From contig NC_015709.1 in NCBI RefSeq assembly GCF_000218875.1, positions 1,782,501 through 1,846,500 of the forward strand: a stretch of DNA of 64,000 nucleotides, given 5' to 3'. The notes under the pieces are model-generated. The model saw nothing but the letters and a program-made list of their open reading frames with translations. It was not told the origin of the DNA and did not search any database. Source of the stretch: Zymomonas mobilis subsp. pomaceae ATCC 29192 (GTDB lineage Bacteria; Pseudomonadota; Alphaproteobacteria; Sphingomonadales; Sphingomonadaceae). This document shows positions 16,593 through 25,521 of the stretch, one piece after another; position 1 is the first letter of the stretch; each line of letters begins with the position of its first letter. The position numbers were made by a program, and so were the translations under genes.

Positions 16593-19031
16593 GTGACCTA
16601 TCATTATGATAATGGGTCAGAATTGTTATTTCGTCGTTGGCGGAGGTTGATTTCGTCAGCGACCTCTTTTGTTGTAGGCATTACCACGACGGCTTACGGT
16701 CAGGCAGCCGTTGCCCAGTTACCGAAAATGACGGATTCAAAAACGACGGCCACCAATATAGAAAAAAATGACGGAGATATTATTGTCACCAGTCGTTCGG
16801 GCTTCCAAACCGCTAATGGTGTTTCGGGGGTCGAGATTGGGGGTGGTCTTATTCAAAAAGAAACAGCACCCAAATCGGTTAGCCATGTCTCTACCGATTT
16901 TATCCAAAAACAGGCACCTTCGGCTAATGCTTTTGATTTAGTAGCTTTATTGCCTGGTGCGAATGTTACAGCTTCTGATCCTTTAGGTTTTTCTACCCAA
17001 ACGAATATCACGGTACGGGGGCTTAGCGGGGATGCTATCGGCTATGTGCTGGAAGGTATGCCGTTAAATGATGTCGCCTATTATACGGGCTATCCTACGC
17101 AATTTGCGGATAGTGAGAATTACCAACAGATTTCACTTGCCCAAGGCTCTGCTGATCTTAACAGTCCGGTTTTAAATGCCGCGGGAGGGGTGATGAATCT
17201 TACCTTCAGAAAACCGGCGGCTAAAATGGGCGACTATGCCGATTTTTCTTATGGTTCATACAATACCAATCGGCAATTTGTCCGTTTGGATACAGGAGAA
17301 ATAGGCCACAGCGGTGTCATGGGTTTTGTTTCTTATTCCCATGCCCGTACCGATAATTGGCGTGGGCCGGGATATGATGAAAAACAGCATGTCGATTTCA
17401 AGCTATTAAAAGAATGGGATAACGATAATCACGTTTCCTTATTAGGTACATGGAACAAGGGCATTACCAGTTATTACCCCCAAGTCGATAAACAAAGCTG
17501 GCAGGCTTATGGTATTTCGGGGTCTAATAATCTGAACGGTCGTTTCAATCTCAATAACGATGCTGCTGGAGCGGATTACTGGCGTCTTTATCGCGCTCCC
17601 GAAGAAATATTTTATCTGGCAGCACCCACTAAAATTTCACTTTCGAACAAAGTGAAACTCAATATTACGCCTTATGTGCAATGGGATCGCGGCAATGTCC
17701 CCGCTGGATCAACACTTAGTGAAACAGGTCTTTGGAATGGGACTGATCCTGTTACTGGCAGTATTACTTTACCCAATGCCCAAGAGGGAAATGCTACTGT
17801 CCGCTCTAATTATACGCAAAAATCCTCACGCGCAGGTATCAATGCCAGTATAGAATGGAAAATCAAAAACCATGATTTTACCTTTGGCTATTGGTATGAT
17901 TATTCTTCCGATAAAGAACAAAATACTTTTACGCCCGTTTCGGAAACAGGTTACGCCCCTAATATATGGGCCGATCATCGTCAGACTATTATCAATCTTC
18001 CTGAGGGTTCCCCTTTATTAGGGGCTGATAATCGCACCCATACCTATGTCAACGCATTATATGCGGGCGACCATATAACGCTTCTTCATAAGAAACTGAC
18101 CCTTGATATTGGTTTCAAAGAAGTCATTATGACACGGCACGGTTATAATTATCTTCCCGGCCCACAGCATAAAGCGAATTTCACAACCTCTGAACCTTTG
18201 CCTCGGCTAGGTATTCGTTATCAGATAAACCCTGAAAATCAGGTTTTTTTCAGTGCTTCTACTAATTTTCGTACGGCTGACGAGACCGCACTTTATAATA
18301 GTTATGATCCTACAAGTGGAGATTTACTGGTTACAGGTAATAAAAACCTGAAAAATGAATATTCAATCTCAGAAGAGTTAGGGTATCGTTATACGAGTAA
18401 TAGGATAATCGGCAGCCTTACGCTGTTTAATTATAATTTTTCTAATCGTCAGATTCAGACGGTTATTGTTCAAAATGGTTCTCATATTCAGTCAACGATC
18501 AATGCGGGTAATCAGGTTTCCCGCGGTATTGATGTCGAAATTGGGCTTTCCCCTTGGCATCATCTTAGCCCTTATCTTTCAGGAGAATATCTTTCTGCCC
18601 ATCAGACGGATAATTTAGCAGTCGGTGATGACTTTTTATTAACAAAAGGCAAAAAGGCTATCCGCAGCCCTAATTTCCAAGGTTCGATAGGTATTACCTA
18701 CGACGATCATCATTTTTTCGGCATGGCGAGTATGAAATATACGGGCTCTCAATACAGCAGTTTTTTAAATGACGAGCGTATTCCGGCTTATGTGACAGGC
18801 AATTTGGCTATAGGGTACCGCTTCACACAAGAAGCCTTCCTTAAACATCCAGAATTGCGACTTAATTTTATTAATATTGGTAATAATCACTATTTATCCG
18901 GTGTTGCGACACCTACCGCCAATGCACAAGACAGTATCGGTAAAAATGGCACGGTTATCTCTGGAAGTGCTCCCCAATATTATATCGGTGGGGGTTTTGC
19001 TGTGCTTTTTTCCGTGAGTAGCGCATTTTAA
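16593..19031 (+). CDS. TonB-dependent outer-membrane receptor
   Basis: An 812-residue receptor from a GTG start supported by AAGGGG five bases upstream. An atypical signal sequence (SSATSFVVGITTTAYGQAAVAQ) precedes a TonB-box-like DIIVTSRS. The plug domain follows (LVALLPGANVTASDP, ITVRGLSGDAIGYVLEGMPLND), then a long beta-barrel ending in a hydrophobic C-terminal strand (FAVLFSVSSAF). Such receptors import scarce, bulky ligands using TonB energy. The genes behind it, a kinase and a PnuC-type transporter, suggest a vitamin or nucleoside ligand rather than a siderophore. That is inference from context. Confidence 0.9.
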   Translation: MTYHYDNGSELLFRRWRRLISSATSFVVGITTTAYGQAAVAQLPKMTDSKTTATNIEKNDGDIIVTSRSGFQTANGVSGVEIGGGLIQKETAPKSVSHVSTDFIQKQAPSANAFDLVALLPGANVTASDPLGFSTQTNITVRGLSGDAIGYVLEGMPLNDVAYYTGYPTQFADSENYQQISLAQGSADLNSPVLNAAGGVMNLTFRKPAAKMGDYADFSYGSYNTNRQFVRLDTGEIGHSGVMGFVSYSHARTDNWRGPGYDEKQHVDFKLLKEWDNDNHVSLLGTWNKGITSYYPQVDKQSWQAYGISGSNNLNGRFNLNNDAAGADYWRLYRAPEEIFYLAAPTKISLSNKVKLNITPYVQWDRGNVPAGSTLSETGLWNGTDPVTGSITLPNAQEGNATVRSNYTQKSSRAGINASIEWKIKNHDFTFGYWYDYSSDKEQNTFTPVSETGYAPNIWADHRQTIINLPEGSPLLGADNRTHTYVNALYAGDHITLLHKKLTLDIGFKEVIMTRHGYNYLPGPQHKANFTTSEPLPRLGIRYQINPENQVFFSASTNFRTADETALYNSYDPTSGDLLVTGNKNLKNEYSISEELGYRYTSNRIIGSLTLFNYNFSNRQIQTVIVQNGSHIQSTINAGNQVSRGIDVEIGLSPWHHLSPYLSGEYLSAHQTDNLAVGDDFLLTKGKKAIRSPNFQGSIGITYDDHHFFGMASMKYTGSQYSSFLNDERIPAYVTGNLAIGYRFTQEAFLKHPELRLNFINIGNNHYLSGVATPTANAQDSIGKNGTVISGSAPQYYIGGGFAVLFSVSSAF

Positions 19032-19075
19032 CGCCATAAAATTATTATCATTCGGAAAGAGAGCCATCCGCCATT

Positions 19076-20224
19076 ATGATCGAGGAGAAGGACGGGCATA
19101 AAGTCGGTCAGTTTGGGGTTTCGGGTGTCCAATCTGAAAGGGATTGGCCTTATCTGAGCTTTGCAGAAATCGCTGCCATAGTTTCTTCTTATAACGCCAT
19201 AGGCTGTCTTAAAGAAATCTTATGGCATAGTCGGCGGCCTTATTCTGCAGCGGCCCTTATTATAACGGATCGCAACCAGAAATTTTTTATAAAGCGTCAC
19301 CATTATCACCTGAGAAATAAATCTTCTTTAGAAAAGGAACATGCTTTCGCCCGTCACCTCTCGCAAAAAGGCTTAAGTATTAGTCAGGTTATGGTCACCG
19401 CTTCCGGCGAGAGTGTTATATCTCAAGGTGAATGGTGTTATGAGATTCATGAACCCGCTATAGGGGAAGATATTTACCGCGACGTGATGTCATGGGAACC
19501 CTTCTTCTCTATAGATCATGCCTATGCTGCGGGGGAAATGCTCGCAAAATTTCATAATGCTGCCCAAGGTTTTAAAGCGTCTTCCCGCTGTGATCAATTA
19601 CTGATTGCCAGCGATCATAGTCTTATGCAGCCTGATTTTATGTCAGCCTTAGTCAATAGGACAGCAACCCAAAAAGCCTTAGAAAATCAGCTTAAGGAAA
19701 AATCTTGGCAGAAGGATATTGAAGCGGTCATTTTGCCTTTTCATCAACAATTAAAACCCTTTCTTCCCTTGATCAAACCTTTGTGGGGACATGGGGATTG
19801 GCATAGTTCCAATATGACATGGACAGGAAAGGGAAAAACAGCCAAAGTCGCTATGGTGTTGGATCTCGGTATGGCGGATTACACTTCCGCTCTTTTCGAT
19901 TTGGCGACCGCACTAGAGCGGAATGTTCTGCAATGGCTATTGCTCGATACGCAAAAAAATATTGTCGTTTACGACCAATTGGAGGCCTTTCTTTCGGGAT
20001 ATAAGTCAATAAGACCACTTACACGCACAGATAAGCAAATTTTGGCAGCCTTCTTACCTTTGGTACATGTTGAATTTGCCTTATCTGAAGTCGTTTATTT
20101 TGGGGCGTTATTAAAAGATTATGCCTCAGCTGATATTGCCTATTACCAATATTTATTAGGCCATGCGCGTTGGTTTTCAGAGAAAGAAGGGCAGGCTTTG
20201 CTACAATGGATAGCCGCTTTTTAA
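19076..20224 (+). CDS. Aminoglycoside phosphotransferase-fold kinase
   Basis: A 382-residue protein of the APH/choline-kinase fold. The N-lobe includes AALIITDRNQKFFIKRHHY, with the ATP-binding lysine in FIKRHH. The catalytic loop is HGDWHSSN at residues 239-246 and the metal-binding segment is VLDLGMADYTSALFDLA. Related kinases phosphorylate choline, thiamine, homoserine, methylthioribose or drugs; the substrate here cannot be read directly. It sits 44 bp after the TonB receptor and 140 bp before a PnuC-family transporter, which often works with a kinase that traps its imported substrate. A Fur-like A/T motif (19040-19050) precedes it. Confidence 0.82.
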   Translation: MIEEKDGHKVGQFGVSGVQSERDWPYLSFAEIAAIVSSYNAIGCLKEILWHSRRPYSAAALIITDRNQKFFIKRHHYHLRNKSSLEKEHAFARHLSQKGLSISQVMVTASGESVISQGEWCYEIHEPAIGEDIYRDVMSWEPFFSIDHAYAAGEMLAKFHNAAQGFKASSRCDQLLIASDHSLMQPDFMSALVNRTATQKALENQLKEKSWQKDIEAVILPFHQQLKPFLPLIKPLWGHGDWHSSNMTWTGKGKTAKVAMVLDLGMADYTSALFDLATALERNVLQWLLLDTQKNIVVYDQLEAFLSGYKSIRPLTRTDKQILAAFLPLVHVEFALSEVVYFGALLKDYASADIAYYQYLLGHARWFSEKEGQALLQWIAAF

Positions 20225-20364
20225 AATTTGAAATTTCAAAGGCAGAAGCCCTAATTTTTTATCAGATTGTGGATAAAAATAATTTTTACCTATGAAGACT
20301 ATAATTTAATAGCCCACCTTTAAAAAACAGGCCATGGATGCAGCTTTTATAAAAGAGGCCGATC

Positions 20365-20937
20365 TTGTCCATTTTAGAATTGCTGGCGGTTATTACCAGC
20401 CTCTGCGGGATAGGTTTTTCGGCTAAACAACATAGAATATGCTGGATTTTTTATCTGGTATCTTCGCTGCTCTATGGCAAAATATTTTTCTCCATAAAGT
20501 TATATGCTGATTTTATTCTGCAAATTATCTTCAGTCTTTCCAGTCTCTATGGTTGGTATAGCTGGCGAAAAGTGCAAGATTCGATAGCGGCTATATCGAT
20601 TCAGCCTGTTTCTCATCAGAATTTACTAAAAGATATTGTATTAGGTGGTTTAGCGGCATCTCTGTTCGGTTATTATATGAACCGTTATACTGACGATGCC
20701 CTGCCATGGTTGGATGCTATTTTAAGCTGTTACAGTGTTGTCGCCCAGCTTTGGGCGGCCAAACTTTATAAAGCCAATTGGTATTTATGGATTGCTGTCG
20801 ATGTTTTTTATACCGCTTTATTTTTCTATCGCAGGCTTTTTTTAACCGCAGGTCTTTATATAATTTTTATTATAGTCGCCTTTATCGGACTTAAAGAATG
20901 GCAATCTGTCGAACGGCTTCAAGCTCAAAAGTCTTGA
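20365..20937 (+). CDS. PnuC-family nucleoside/vitamin transporter
   Basis: A 190-residue integral membrane protein with about seven spans. It carries family features: WIFYLVSSLLYGKIF, LYADFILQIIFSLSSLYGWYSW and, near the C-terminus, YLWIAVDVFYTALFFYRRLF then GLKEW. The start is TTG, with AGAGG six bases upstream. PnuC proteins move nicotinamide riboside, PnuT thiamine and PnuX riboflavin by facilitated diffusion, each paired with a kinase that traps the product. The subtype cannot be settled by eye. The TonB-receptor/kinase neighbourhood resembles thiamine (PnuT) loci best. Confidence 0.83.
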   Translation: MSILELLAVITSLCGIGFSAKQHRICWIFYLVSSLLYGKIFFSIKLYADFILQIIFSLSSLYGWYSWRKVQDSIAAISIQPVSHQNLLKDIVLGGLAASLFGYYMNRYTDDALPWLDAILSCYSVVAQLWAAKLYKANWYLWIAVDVFYTALFFYRRLFLTAGLYIIFIIVAFIGLKEWQSVERLQAQKS

Positions 20938-20984
20938 TATGAAGCCTTGCCAAATAAAATTGGATGAGTTTTGTAAGGAAAAAT

Positions 20985-21060
<76 letters not shown>

Positions 21061-21178
21061 ACTATTTCCAGACTAAGCGGTTAGTCTGTGCCCGCGCTAT
21101 TAACAAAAAAAAGCAGCTTTGCAAATCATTTTTTCAAAAAAGTAACTTTAAAACAGCTGTAGCCGCTTTCTTTCTCTA

Positions 21179-21197
21179 AAAAACGGCACACTACCGC
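21179..21197 (-). terminator. Terminator of the DUF481 gene
   Basis: Read on the minus strand, CGGTA-GTG-TGCCG is followed by six T, immediately after the DUF481 stop codon. Confidence 0.55.
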
Positions 21198-21200
21198 TTT

Positions 21201-22181
21201 CTATTTTTTCTTTCCTAAAGAATAAGCAAAGGTAATACGACTTGTGGTATCCATAGGCTTGGTACCTGAGGAGACGTCTTTTTCATAATAGACGCTAAAG
21301 GAAATCTTCGTTGAAAGATTGCCAATCAGTTTAGTCTCAAGGGCTGTCGTCGAACTAGCGGTAATATCGCTGCTTTCAAAAAAGATAGAGGAATCTTCAG
21401 AAAGCGTTACAAGAGGGGATAGTTTCCATTTTGTCGTAAAGGAACCGCGCATGGCGGCGGTATCTTTAATGCGATGTCCCGAAGCTTCATTATCATCAAT
21501 AAAAACAGTATGCCGGAAAGCTGGGCCGCCTTCAACTGCCAGGGCTAGATTCGGTTGATCGAACACCTTATAACCAACACCAGAACCCCCTGTAATACGG
21601 GTACGATAACCCAAAAACATATCACGCTCGAACAAAGCAAGTCCGTAGACATATAAGCGTTCATCGAATTTATAATGGGGTTGGTAAGAGGCTGTGAAAC
21701 GTTCTGTCGAGGTAATCCCATAAGTACTTTGAAAATCGGCACGCGTTTTAATACTGTGGCTCCAGTTGATACCATTCCGATCTAAGGAAACAGCTCCATA
21801 AATAGCTGATTGACGGGTATTACCCGTCATCTTTGCTCCCCCTAACTCAACACTGCCTTTCCAATATTGAAACATATTAGAGTCGGCGACTTGGCGAAGT
21901 TGCTGCCGTTTTTTTTCAGCATCGCGGGCAGCCACTTTCGTTTTATAATCGGCCACCATAGCATCAATTTCGCCAGCACTATCCGGCACCGTTTTTTTTG
22001 CAATGAGGACAATCGCCTTCACTGTTTTGGGATCGTCCAAATCGAGCGCACGTGAAATCATTTGCTGAATAAGTTTAGGAGGCTCTTCAGCCAAAGCCTC
22101 GGTGGTTATGGCTGAAGATAGAATAAAGATACCCGGAGAAATTCCGAAAAGTAGCCAAGGCGAAGTTAGCCTGGAATGCAA
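21201..22181 (-). CDS. DUF481 (YdiY-like) outer-membrane protein
   Basis: A 326-residue protein with an N-terminal signal region and a polar, coiled linker (KTKVAARDAEKKRQQLRQ). About 220 residues of DUF481 barrel follow, from WKGSVELGGAKMTGNTRQSAIYGAVSL to the C-terminal TSRITFAYSLGKK. DUF481 members are small outer-membrane beta-barrels, one of which was described as salt-induced; their function is largely unknown. It is the last gene of a minus-strand group after rppH, with a T-rich hairpin immediately downstream. Confidence 0.82.
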   Translation of the reverse strand: MHSRLTSPWLLFGISPGIFILSSAITTEALAEEPPKLIQQMISRALDLDDPKTVKAIVLIAKKTVPDSAGEIDAMVADYKTKVAARDAEKKRQQLRQVADSNMFQYWKGSVELGGAKMTGNTRQSAIYGAVSLDRNGINWSHSIKTRADFQSTYGITSTERFTASYQPHYKFDERLYVYGLALFERDMFLGYRTRITGGSGVGYKVFDQPNLALAVEGGPAFRHTVFIDDNEASGHRIKDTAAMRGSFTTKWKLSPLVTLSEDSSIFFESSDITASSTTALETKLIGNLSTKISFSVYYEKDVSSGTKPMDTTSRITFAYSLGKKK

Positions 22182-22205
22182 ATTTTCCCTCCCAAGATTG
22201 TGTAT

Positions 22206-22676
22206 TCATTGGATTTTTGTTGAAAATTCTGAAAGTAATTTTTCGTAAAGAGGTTTCTTAAAATCAACAATGACATCGGGTAATTGTTTCGGCTCAATCC
22301 ATTTCCATGCTCGAAATTCAGGTTTTTCCGTGTTGATATTAATATCTTCATCCCTGCCTAAATAACGTGCCAAGAACCATATTTGACGTTGCCCAACATA
22401 TTTGCTTTTAAAAAAACCTGCCTGCATATCTTTGGGAAAATCATAACTCAGCCATTCTTTGGAACGGCTGATGATGGCCACCATACGTGCTGGAATATGG
22501 GTTTCTTCTTCTAATTCACGTAAGACACCGACTTCAGGGGATTCATTGGCTTCCAATCCGCCTTGTGGCATTTGCCATGCATCCTCTTTCATGTCATTCC
22601 GTGCTGCTACAAAAACAAGGTTATCCTTGTTCAATAACATAATGCCAGTACCGGAACGATATTCAAGTTTATCCAT
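22206..22676 (-). CDS. rppH: RNA pyrophosphohydrolase (Nudix)
   Basis: A 156-residue Nudix hydrolase that converts 5'-triphosphate mRNA ends to monophosphate and so opens transcripts to RNase E decay. The Nudix box spans residues 39-61 (GGLEANESPEVGVLRELEEE) with REXXEE at 53-58. The N-terminal YRSGTGIMLLN and WQMPQGG are typical of the RppH subgroup. AAGGGG eight bases before the ATG supports the start. Confidence 0.92.
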   Translation of the reverse strand: MDKLEYRSGTGIMLLNKDNLVFVAARNDMKEDAWQMPQGGLEANESPEVGVLRELEEETHIPARMVAIISRSKEWLSYDFPKDMQAGFFKSKYVGQRQIWFLARYLGRDEDININTEKPEFRAWKWIEPKQLPDVIVDFKKPLYEKLLSEFSTKIQ

Positions 22677-22749
22677 AGTAAAATCCCCTTTATGCTATAA
22701 GAATGAGGCTAAAATAACAAGAAAGAAAGCCTGTATTTACTAACAGAAA

Positions 22750-23457
22750 TTAAATGATACCCTGCCATCCATTCTTATAATCTTGCTTTATCAGTTTTAT
22801 AATATGCTCAGCCGCGTCTTTCGGTGAACGTAATAAATTTTGATCTTCATCCGGAAAAATGCGCTTCCGCGTATCAGTCGCCACAGGCTTTAATTCAGCT
22901 AAGGCGAGTTTGATAGTGTTTAATGCCTCATTCTCAGCACTGTAACATAAAAGCAGGCTCTCCATGGCGCGTTTAGAAGCCCTATAGCCCCCGCCATAAG
23001 CGTTTATGGAAGAATCTTCGGGAATCGTTAATCCAATGACACGAGCCGAAGCACTTTTTTGTAGTAAAGAATGAAAAGAACTTAATAAATTTTGTTGCGC
23101 TACAGCATTAACCGAAAGCATTTGTGTAAGAGAAGAGGACGATAGATCTGTAACAGAGGTAGGTGGATCAAAGCGTGCAGCGGCTAAAACCATAATATCA
23201 AGCGCTGGCCAGCGTCCTGCAACAGAAGCAGCAAGATGGCGACAACTGCCAAGATTGGTAATATCCATCGGCGCTATAGTCGCCGATCCCCCTTTTTGGT
23301 AAATACGTTCTTCCACATTTTCTAAATCACCCGCTGTACGAGCAACTAAAATAACATGGGCACCTGCTTCCGCTAAGGCTTCTGCAGTGGCGGCTCCAAT
23401 CCCTCGACCTGCCCCGGTTACCAGGGCAATAGGGTGTGTAAAAGGAAGCTTAGTCAT
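22750..23457 (-). CDS. SDR family oxidoreductase
   Basis: A 235-residue short-chain dehydrogenase. The cofactor motif is TGAGRGIGAATAEALAEAGA near the N-terminus, then VLAAARFDPP replaces the usual NNAG segment. The catalytic Tyr/Lys survive in YGGGYRASKRAME (YRASK). The NNAG motif and the active-site Ser are less conserved than in the two SDR genes at the left end, so an enzymatic role is likely but not certain. The family resembles YciK-type reductases of unknown substrate. It lies between purF and rppH on the same strand. Confidence 0.82.
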   Translation of the reverse strand: MTKLPFTHPIALVTGAGRGIGAATAEALAEAGAHVILVARTAGDLENVEERIYQKGGSATIAPMDITNLGSCRHLAASVAGRWPALDIMVLAAARFDPPTSVTDLSSSSLTQMLSVNAVAQQNLLSSFHSLLQKSASARVIGLTIPEDSSINAYGGGYRASKRAMESLLLCYSAENEALNTIKLALAELKPVATDTRKRIFPDEDQNLLRSPKDAAEHIIKLIKQDYKNGWQGII

Positions 23458-23532
23458 GCTTAGTCATATGCTAAGGAGATTGTTTTCATTCGATGAACAG
23501 AAACTTTTACTGTCAGCCTATAGGGCAAAAAG

Positions 23533-23563
23533 AAAGGGGCTAACTCTTAAAAGTTACCCCCTT
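23533..23563 (-). terminator. Terminator downstream of purF
   Basis: On the minus strand AAGGGGGTAACT and AGTTAGCCCCTT form a long stem, followed by CTTTTT. It lies about 30 bp after the purF stop codon. Confidence 0.75.
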
Positions 23564-23594
23564 ATTCAACTGTATTTTTAACGGTGACAGCCCT

Positions 23595-25121
23595 TTAGGC
23601 GATAGCCACTTGTTCTGAAAGTTGAATCAGCTGTTCCGATGAACTTAATTCGCCCTGATCGGTAAGCGGGGTTGGATAAGCACCCGTAAAGCAAGCATCA
23701 CAATATTGAGGATGTTCATTGTTACGTCCGGCCTCTCCGACCGCACGATAAAGACCATCCATCGAAATGAAAGCCAGACTGTCGGCACCGATATATTCGG
23801 CCATTTGTGCTACCGTCATTTGCGCTGCCAGCAATTTTGCCCGTTCTGGAGTGTCAACGCCATAAAAGCAGCTATGACGGGTGGGGGGGCTAGCAATCCG
23901 TAGATGAATTTCCTTGGCACCTGCATCTTTGAGCATGCGCAGGATTTTGATGCTGGTTGTACCTCTGACGATAGAATCGTCGATTAAAACCAACTTTTTG
24001 CCTTCAATCAAAGCGCGGTTAGCATTGTGTTTCAGCTTAACACCTAAATGGCGTACCTGATCCCCCGGTTGAATAAAGGTTCTGCCCACATAGTGAGAGC
24101 GGATAATCCCTAGTTCAAAGGGTAATTCAGATTGCTGTGCATAGCCGATAGCCGCTGGTGTCCCAGAATCCGGCACAGGGATAACCATATCCGCATCTAC
24201 AGGATTTTCGCGGGCTAATTCTATACCAATTGATTTACGGACAGAATAAACCGAGGTGCCATCAATCAAAGAATCTGGGCGGGAGAAATAAACATGTTCA
24301 AAAATACAAGGCCGTGGCCGCTGTTTTTTGAAAGGATGAATAGACTGCAACCCTTTTTCCGAGATGATAATCATCTCTCCCGGTTCGACCTGACGAATGT
24401 AGGTTCCACCGATAATATCAAGTGCAACGGTTTCTGACGCGCAGACAAAGGCATCCCCGACACGCCCTAACACCAAGGGTCGGATGCCCAAAGGATCACG
24501 ACAGGCAATCATGCCTTCTGGTGTAAGGCAAACTAAGGAATAAGCGCCTTCAATTTGCTTTAGGGCATCAATGAAACGGTCCAGCAAGCTGCGATAGCTA
24601 GACGTTGCGACCAAATGAATAATGGTTTCCGTATCGGACGTGGACTGAAAAATAGAACCATGCCGAACCAGCTGATGACGTAGGGTCACAGCATTGGAAA
24701 TGTTACCATTATGCGCAATGGCAAAACCACCAGAGGCCAATTCAGCATAAAGCGGCTGAACATTACATAAGGTGCTTTCACCTGTGGTTGCATAGCGCAC
24801 ATGGCCAATAGCACAAGGGCCGGGCAAGCTGCGGATAGCATCGTCCCGGTCAAAATTGCCAGCAACATGGCCAACAGCGCGACGGGAGTGAAAATTTTTC
24901 CCATCCCAACTAGTAATACCGGCGGCTTCCTGTCCCCGATGCTGTAAAGCATGTAGTCCAAGAGCTACGACGGCAGACGCTGTATCAGCACCCCAGATTC
25001 CAAAAACGCCACATTCTTCATGCAGATTATCGTCTGATAACCCGTCTTGAGAATGAGATGTTTCTGTAGTCGAGGCATTGATAGAGTCGGAAAAGAGTTC
25101 GCTCGAAAAGCTAGGCGACAT
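23595..25121 (-). CDS. purF: Amidophosphoribosyltransferase
   Basis: A 508-residue enzyme for the first committed step of purine synthesis: PRPP plus glutamine to phosphoribosylamine. The N-terminal nucleophile Cys37 (EECGVFG) follows a propeptide of 36 residues, longer than usual, that must be removed. The glutaminase domain carries GHVRYATTGES and AHNGNI. The PRTase domain has VLIDDSIVRGTTS for PRPP binding. C-terminal cysteines (HSCFYGVDTP, CDACF) agree with the Fe-S-containing Bacillus-type enzyme. It is preceded by 400 bp of AT-rich DNA. Confidence 0.94.
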   Translation of the reverse strand: MSPSFSSELFSDSINASTTETSHSQDGLSDDNLHEECGVFGIWGADTASAVVALGLHALQHRGQEAAGITSWDGKNFHSRRAVGHVAGNFDRDDAIRSLPGPCAIGHVRYATTGESTLCNVQPLYAELASGGFAIAHNGNISNAVTLRHQLVRHGSIFQSTSDTETIIHLVATSSYRSLLDRFIDALKQIEGAYSLVCLTPEGMIACRDPLGIRPLVLGRVGDAFVCASETVALDIIGGTYIRQVEPGEMIIISEKGLQSIHPFKKQRPRPCIFEHVYFSRPDSLIDGTSVYSVRKSIGIELARENPVDADMVIPVPDSGTPAAIGYAQQSELPFELGIIRSHYVGRTFIQPGDQVRHLGVKLKHNANRALIEGKKLVLIDDSIVRGTTSIKILRMLKDAGAKEIHLRIASPPTRHSCFYGVDTPERAKLLAAQMTVAQMAEYIGADSLAFISMDGLYRAVGEAGRNNEHPQYCDACFTGAYPTPLTDQGELSSSEQLIQLSEQVAIA

Positions 25122-25521
25122 ATTTCGATCCGGCTGAAATTATCAGGTTTGGATATAATACACTTTTTTGTAGGATTTGTCGCGTTTCTTCTTTACATTT
25201 TGGATGGAGCAATTTTTCTTATTAAAAATCATTTTTAAAAATAAAAATTTCAAGTTGAAATTTTTTAATATTTATATTTTAATAATTAATTTTTCTATCA
25301 AGAAAAATTAGGATATATTTTTATATAAAAACGAATTAATAATTTTTTATTGGTTAAAATAATGCCATAATTATATTGTCTGATATTTATTTTGGTAAAT
25401 ATTCTTTGTTTTATAAATTGTTTTTTATTTTATTCATAAAAATAGGCTATTACTCAATTATAGCAATCATTATGTTATCATTTTATTATAGAAGGATGCT
25501 TAACAGAGCACCCTTCCTTAA
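25122..25521. other. 400-bp AT-rich intergenic region
   Basis: Between the purF start and the gshA end, both on the minus strand. It is very A/T-rich with no credible ORF or RNA. It must hold the purF promoter. No purine-box-like element was recognised. Confidence 0.5.
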
